DNA of 8,092 nt from NCBI GenBank assembly GCA_017853815.1, contig JAFMIT010000077.1, positions 1 to 8,092 on the forward strand, in the 5' to 3' direction. Positions within the stretch are counted from its first letter, which is position 1. Each line of letters begins with the position of its first letter. The stretch is from Actinomycetota bacterium. Lineage in GTDB: Bacteria > Actinomycetota > Actinomycetes > S36-B12 > UBA5976. Shown here in pieces: positions 6,126-8,092 of this stretch. Below the pieces are notes generated by a model, which was given only the letters and a program-made list of their open reading frames with translations, did not search any database and was not told the origin of the DNA. Both the position numbers and the translations under genes were made by a program.

Positions 6126-7136
6126 ATGACTATCGACCTACGTGGTCGGCATTTCCTCAAGGAAATCGACTTCACCGCAGATGAATTGCGTGCTCTACTT
6201 GATCTCGCTGCTCGCCTCAAAGCTGCTCCGCGCCATCGCACTCAGCATCTCGAGCGCTTCAACATTGCTTTGATCTTTGAAAAGACTTCAACGCGTACAC
6301 GCTGCGCCTTCGAAACAGCAGCGCATCGTCAAGGCGCTCAGGTCACCTACATCGACCCAGTCTCGTCCCAGATCGGGCACAAAGAATCGTTCGCAGACAC
6401 AGCGAAAGTGCTCAGCCGCTTCTTCGATGGCATCGAATTTCGCGGCGCGGATCAGTCTTCAATCGAGACGCTCGCAGCAAACTCCAGCGTTCCTGTGTGG
6501 AACGGTCTGACGGATCAATGGCATCCCACGCAGATGCTCGCGGACTTTCTCACCATGCGCGAACACGCTGGAACGACGGACGACTCACAGTTGAGCTACG
6601 CGTACCTCGGCGATGCTCGCAACAACATGGGCAATTCGTTGCTCATCATGGGCGCGCTCCTCGGCAGCGATGTCCGCTTAGGAGCACCGAAGTCTTTGTG
6701 GCCAGCAGAAGATGTGATTGCACGCGCACAAGAGCTTGCGGAGAAGAGTGGTGCGCGCATCACCATCACAGAGGATGTCGCAGAAGCAGTCAGTGGCGCG
6801 CAGTTTGTTCACACCGATGTGTGGGTGTCGATGGGTGAGCCAAAAGAAGTGTGGAAGTCGCGCATCGAATTGCTCAGTCCTTATCGAGTGACCGCGGACG
6901 TGATGGCACAGACTGGTCGCGCGGATTCCAAGTTCATGCACTGCCTCCCTGCGCTGCATGACACTGAGACGGCACTTGGAAAGTCCATCGCCGCTGAATA
7001 CGGTCTGAAAGAAGGTGTTGAGGTGTCGAGCGATGTGTTCGCTTCAGAACTCAACATTGCATTCGACCAAGCCGAGAATCGCATGCACACCATCGAGGCG
7101 GTTTTGGTCGCAACCCTCGTAGGCATCCCCGCGTAG
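6126..7136 (+). CDS. argF: Ornithine carbamoyltransferase
   Basis: This 336-residue cytosolic transferase, a trimer in this family, joins carbamoyl phosphate and ornithine to give citrulline in arginine synthesis. It shows the carbamoyl-phosphate motif STRTR (55-59) within FEKTSTRTRCAFE, then SQIGHKES (81-88), HPTQ (133-136), the ornithine-loop motif DVWVSMG (231-237) and the catalytic-cysteine motif MHCLP (271-275). The C-terminus ends in FDQAENRMHTIEAVLVATL. The sequence resembles the E. coli ArgF/ArgI and ArcB type of about 334 residues, so a catabolic (arcB) role cannot be excluded. No arginine deiminase, carbamate kinase or other arg gene lies in the window. The start is supported by AGGAGG five bases upstream. 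I saw no clear ArgR box in the 68 bases before it; the hairpin over its ribosome site is the visible control candidate. DUF3039 follows after 10 bases. Confidence 0.97.
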   Translation: MTIDLRGRHFLKEIDFTADELRALLDLAARLKAAPRHRTQHLERFNIALIFEKTSTRTRCAFETAAHRQGAQVTYIDPVSSQIGHKESFADTAKVLSRFFDGIEFRGADQSSIETLAANSSVPVWNGLTDQWHPTQMLADFLTMREHAGTTDDSQLSYAYLGDARNNMGNSLLIMGALLGSDVRLGAPKSLWPAEDVIARAQELAEKSGARITITEDVAEAVSGAQFVHTDVWVSMGEPKEVWKSRIELLSPYRVTADVMAQTGRADSKFMHCLPALHDTETALGKSIAAEYGLKEGVEVSSDVFASELNIAFDQAENRMHTIEAVLVATLVGIPA

Positions 7137-7139
7137 AAT
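7134..7139 (+). promoter_or_regulatory. Possible -10 box for a leaderless DUF3039 transcript
   Basis: TAGAAT overlaps the argF stop codon and ends seven bases before the DUF3039 ATG, the position expected when the ATG is at +1. There is no Shine-Dalgarno sequence before this ATG, which is consistent with a leaderless start. No matching -35 is seen 16-18 bases upstream, so the call is weak. Confidence 0.35.
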
Positions 7140-7146
7140 CACATTT

Positions 7147-7416
7147 ATGACCACCGAACTCCCAGAGGCGGGAACCCAGATTCTTCTCGAAGAAGAAACT
7201 CGCACCCGCACCGACAACGGCGATCATGACCGTTTTTCGCACTACGTGCGCAAAGAGAAAATTCTCGAAAGTGCCGTGACTGGCAAACCAGTGCGAGCAC
7301 TGTGTGGCAAGAAATGGGTTCCCGGTTACGACGGCGAGCGATTCCCGGTCTGCCCAACGTGCAAGAAGATCTATGAAGGTCTTCCGGGCGGCGATGAGCC
7401 GTCCGACGAAGAGTGA
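7147..7416 (+). CDS. DUF3039 family protein, putative zinc-binding
   Basis: This 89-residue soluble protein is of unknown function. The core HDRFSHYVRKEKILESAVTGKPVRALCGKKW and the following FPVCPTCKKIYE match my recollection of the actinobacterial DUF3039 family. His27 or His32, Cys53, Cys69 and Cys72 could form one zinc site (CPTC plus an upstream Cys and His); this is inferred from spacing. The ends are acidic (LLEEETRTRTD and GGDEPSDEE) and probably flexible. There is no signal peptide or membrane segment. The gene starts 10 bases after argF and overlaps the downstream helicase by four bases (GTGA), so the two are probably made together. In actinobacterial genomes this family is, to my knowledge, often next to this helicase, which suggests a shared nucleic-acid job, but no function is shown by the sequence. 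Confidence 0.88.
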   Translation: MTTELPEAGTQILLEEETRTRTDNGDHDRFSHYVRKEKILESAVTGKPVRALCGKKWVPGYDGERFPVCPTCKKIYEGLPGGDEPSDEE

Positions 7417-8092
7417 CGGAGTCAGCACGTCCGCTTGATCTTTCTGGATTGCGGGCGTGGCAGCGCGCTGCGATTACGCAGTATTTCCAGACTCACCCCG
7501 ATGACTTCATGGCGGTCGCCACACCAGGTGCCGGCAAGACGACGTTCGCGTTGCGCATCGCACGCGAACTCCTGCTGCGCCGCCAAGTCGACCGCATCAT
7601 CATCGTCGCGCCGACTGATCACTTGACCACGCAATGGGCGCAGGCAGCATCGCTGTTCGGAATCCCCATCGACTCAAACTTCACCGCGAACAAAGCTGCG
7701 AGCGCCAAAGACTTTAAAGGCATTGCTGTGACCTATGCGGGTGTGGCGGCAAATCCTGGACGGCTGCGCTCGCGCGTGGATTCGTATCGCACGCTCGTCA
7801 TCCTTGATGAGGTTCACCATGCTGGTGATGCGCTTTCGTGGGGTGATGCGGTGCGCGAGGCTTTTGAGTCCGCCGCGAAGCGAGTCATGCTGACGGGCAC
7901 ACCTTTCCGATCGGACATCAATCCCATTCCGTTCGTTTCGTACTTGCCAGACGAAGATGGCGTTCCGCGCAGTGTCGCTGACCATTCGTACAACTATGCA
8001 GATGCATTGCGCGATGGCGTAGTGCGACCAGTGTTGTTCTTGGCGTATGCGGGCAAGATGCGCTGGCGCACCCGAGCTGGTGACGAAGAGAC
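7413..8092 (+). CDS. SF2 DExH-box helicase (ResIII-like), N-terminal part
   Basis: An open frame begins at GTG 7413, overlapping the DUF3039 stop as GTGA, and is still open at the window end (226 complete codons). It reads TESARPLDLSGLRAWQRAAI at the start, with a Q/W-type entry motif (LRAWQ, 13-17). Walker A is ATPGAGKTTFA (Lys42), motif Ia is VAPTDHLTTQW, motif II is LDEVHH (132-136, a DExH box) and motif III is LTGTPFRSD. This is the first RecA-like domain of a superfamily 2 helicase or translocase related to restriction-type ResIII subunits; ATP hydrolysis and DNA or RNA movement are expected. The second RecA domain and any accessory domain lie beyond the window. An in-frame stop at 7395-7397 limits the start, and GTG 7413 is the only good initiator that keeps the N-terminal motif. 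Coupling to DUF3039 is likely. No methylase or nuclease gene is visible, so restriction is not supported. Confidence 0.9.
   Translation, partial: MTESARPLDLSGLRAWQRAAITQYFQTHPDDFMAVATPGAGKTTFALRIARELLLRRQVDRIIIVAPTDHLTTQWAQAASLFGIPIDSNFTANKAASAKDFKGIAVTYAGVAANPGRLRSRVDSYRTLVILDEVHHAGDALSWGDAVREAFESAAKRVMLTGTPFRSDINPIPFVSYLPDEDGVPRSVADHSYNYADALRDGVVRPVLFLAYAGKMRWRTRAGDEE

Noticed and set aside
7413..8092. A restriction-modification or other defence locus, suggested by the ResIII-like helicase
   Set aside because: No methylase, nuclease or specificity gene is seen, and the neighbours are core metabolic genes; the helicase fold alone is not evidence for defence.

Overview
The window looks like chromosomal DNA of an actinobacterium (Actinomycetota). 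The reasons are a GTP-type PEP carboxykinase, a DUF3039 protein placed directly before its usual DExH helicase partner, GTG start codons, moderately GC-rich codon use (judged by eye), and at least one promoter positioned for a leaderless mRNA. I cannot name the genus. I saw no phage genes, transposases, CRISPR arrays, tRNAs or rRNAs. Most of the window is ordinary housekeeping sequence.

Layout. Bases 1-174 (+) hold the end of a VOC/PhnB-like protein, whose stop codon overlaps that of a convergent gene. A minus-strand block follows, read right to left: a LigB/DODA-type extradiol dioxygenase (4098-3328), a 249-base gap carrying an inverted repeat and a candidate promoter, a long DEAD-box RNA helicase (3078-952) with a tandemly repeated Arg/Asp-rich tail, and a HAD-family hydrolase (908-171). 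The plus-strand block is diverged from it: GTP-dependent PEP carboxykinase pckG (4249-6057), ornithine carbamoyltransferase argF (6126-7136), a DUF3039 putative zinc protein (7147-7416), and an SF2 DExH helicase that starts at 7413 and runs off the window end.

How the parts may work together. PEP carboxykinase links the TCA cycle to gluconeogenesis, and ornithine carbamoyltransferase makes citrulline for arginine synthesis; no other genes of either pathway are present. The DUF3039-helicase pair overlaps by 4 bases, so it is probably translationally coupled and functionally linked, but its role is not known to me. The DEAD-box helicase probably remodels RNA.

The most interesting signals are in control regions. 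One is a perfect 12-bp hairpin that buries the argF Shine-Dalgarno sequence and is followed by TTTT. Another is a 9-2-9 palindrome covering the -35 box of a well-formed promoter whose predicted +1 is the A of an in-frame ATG of the dioxygenase gene. The best candidate for an under-described system is the DUF3039-helicase pair.
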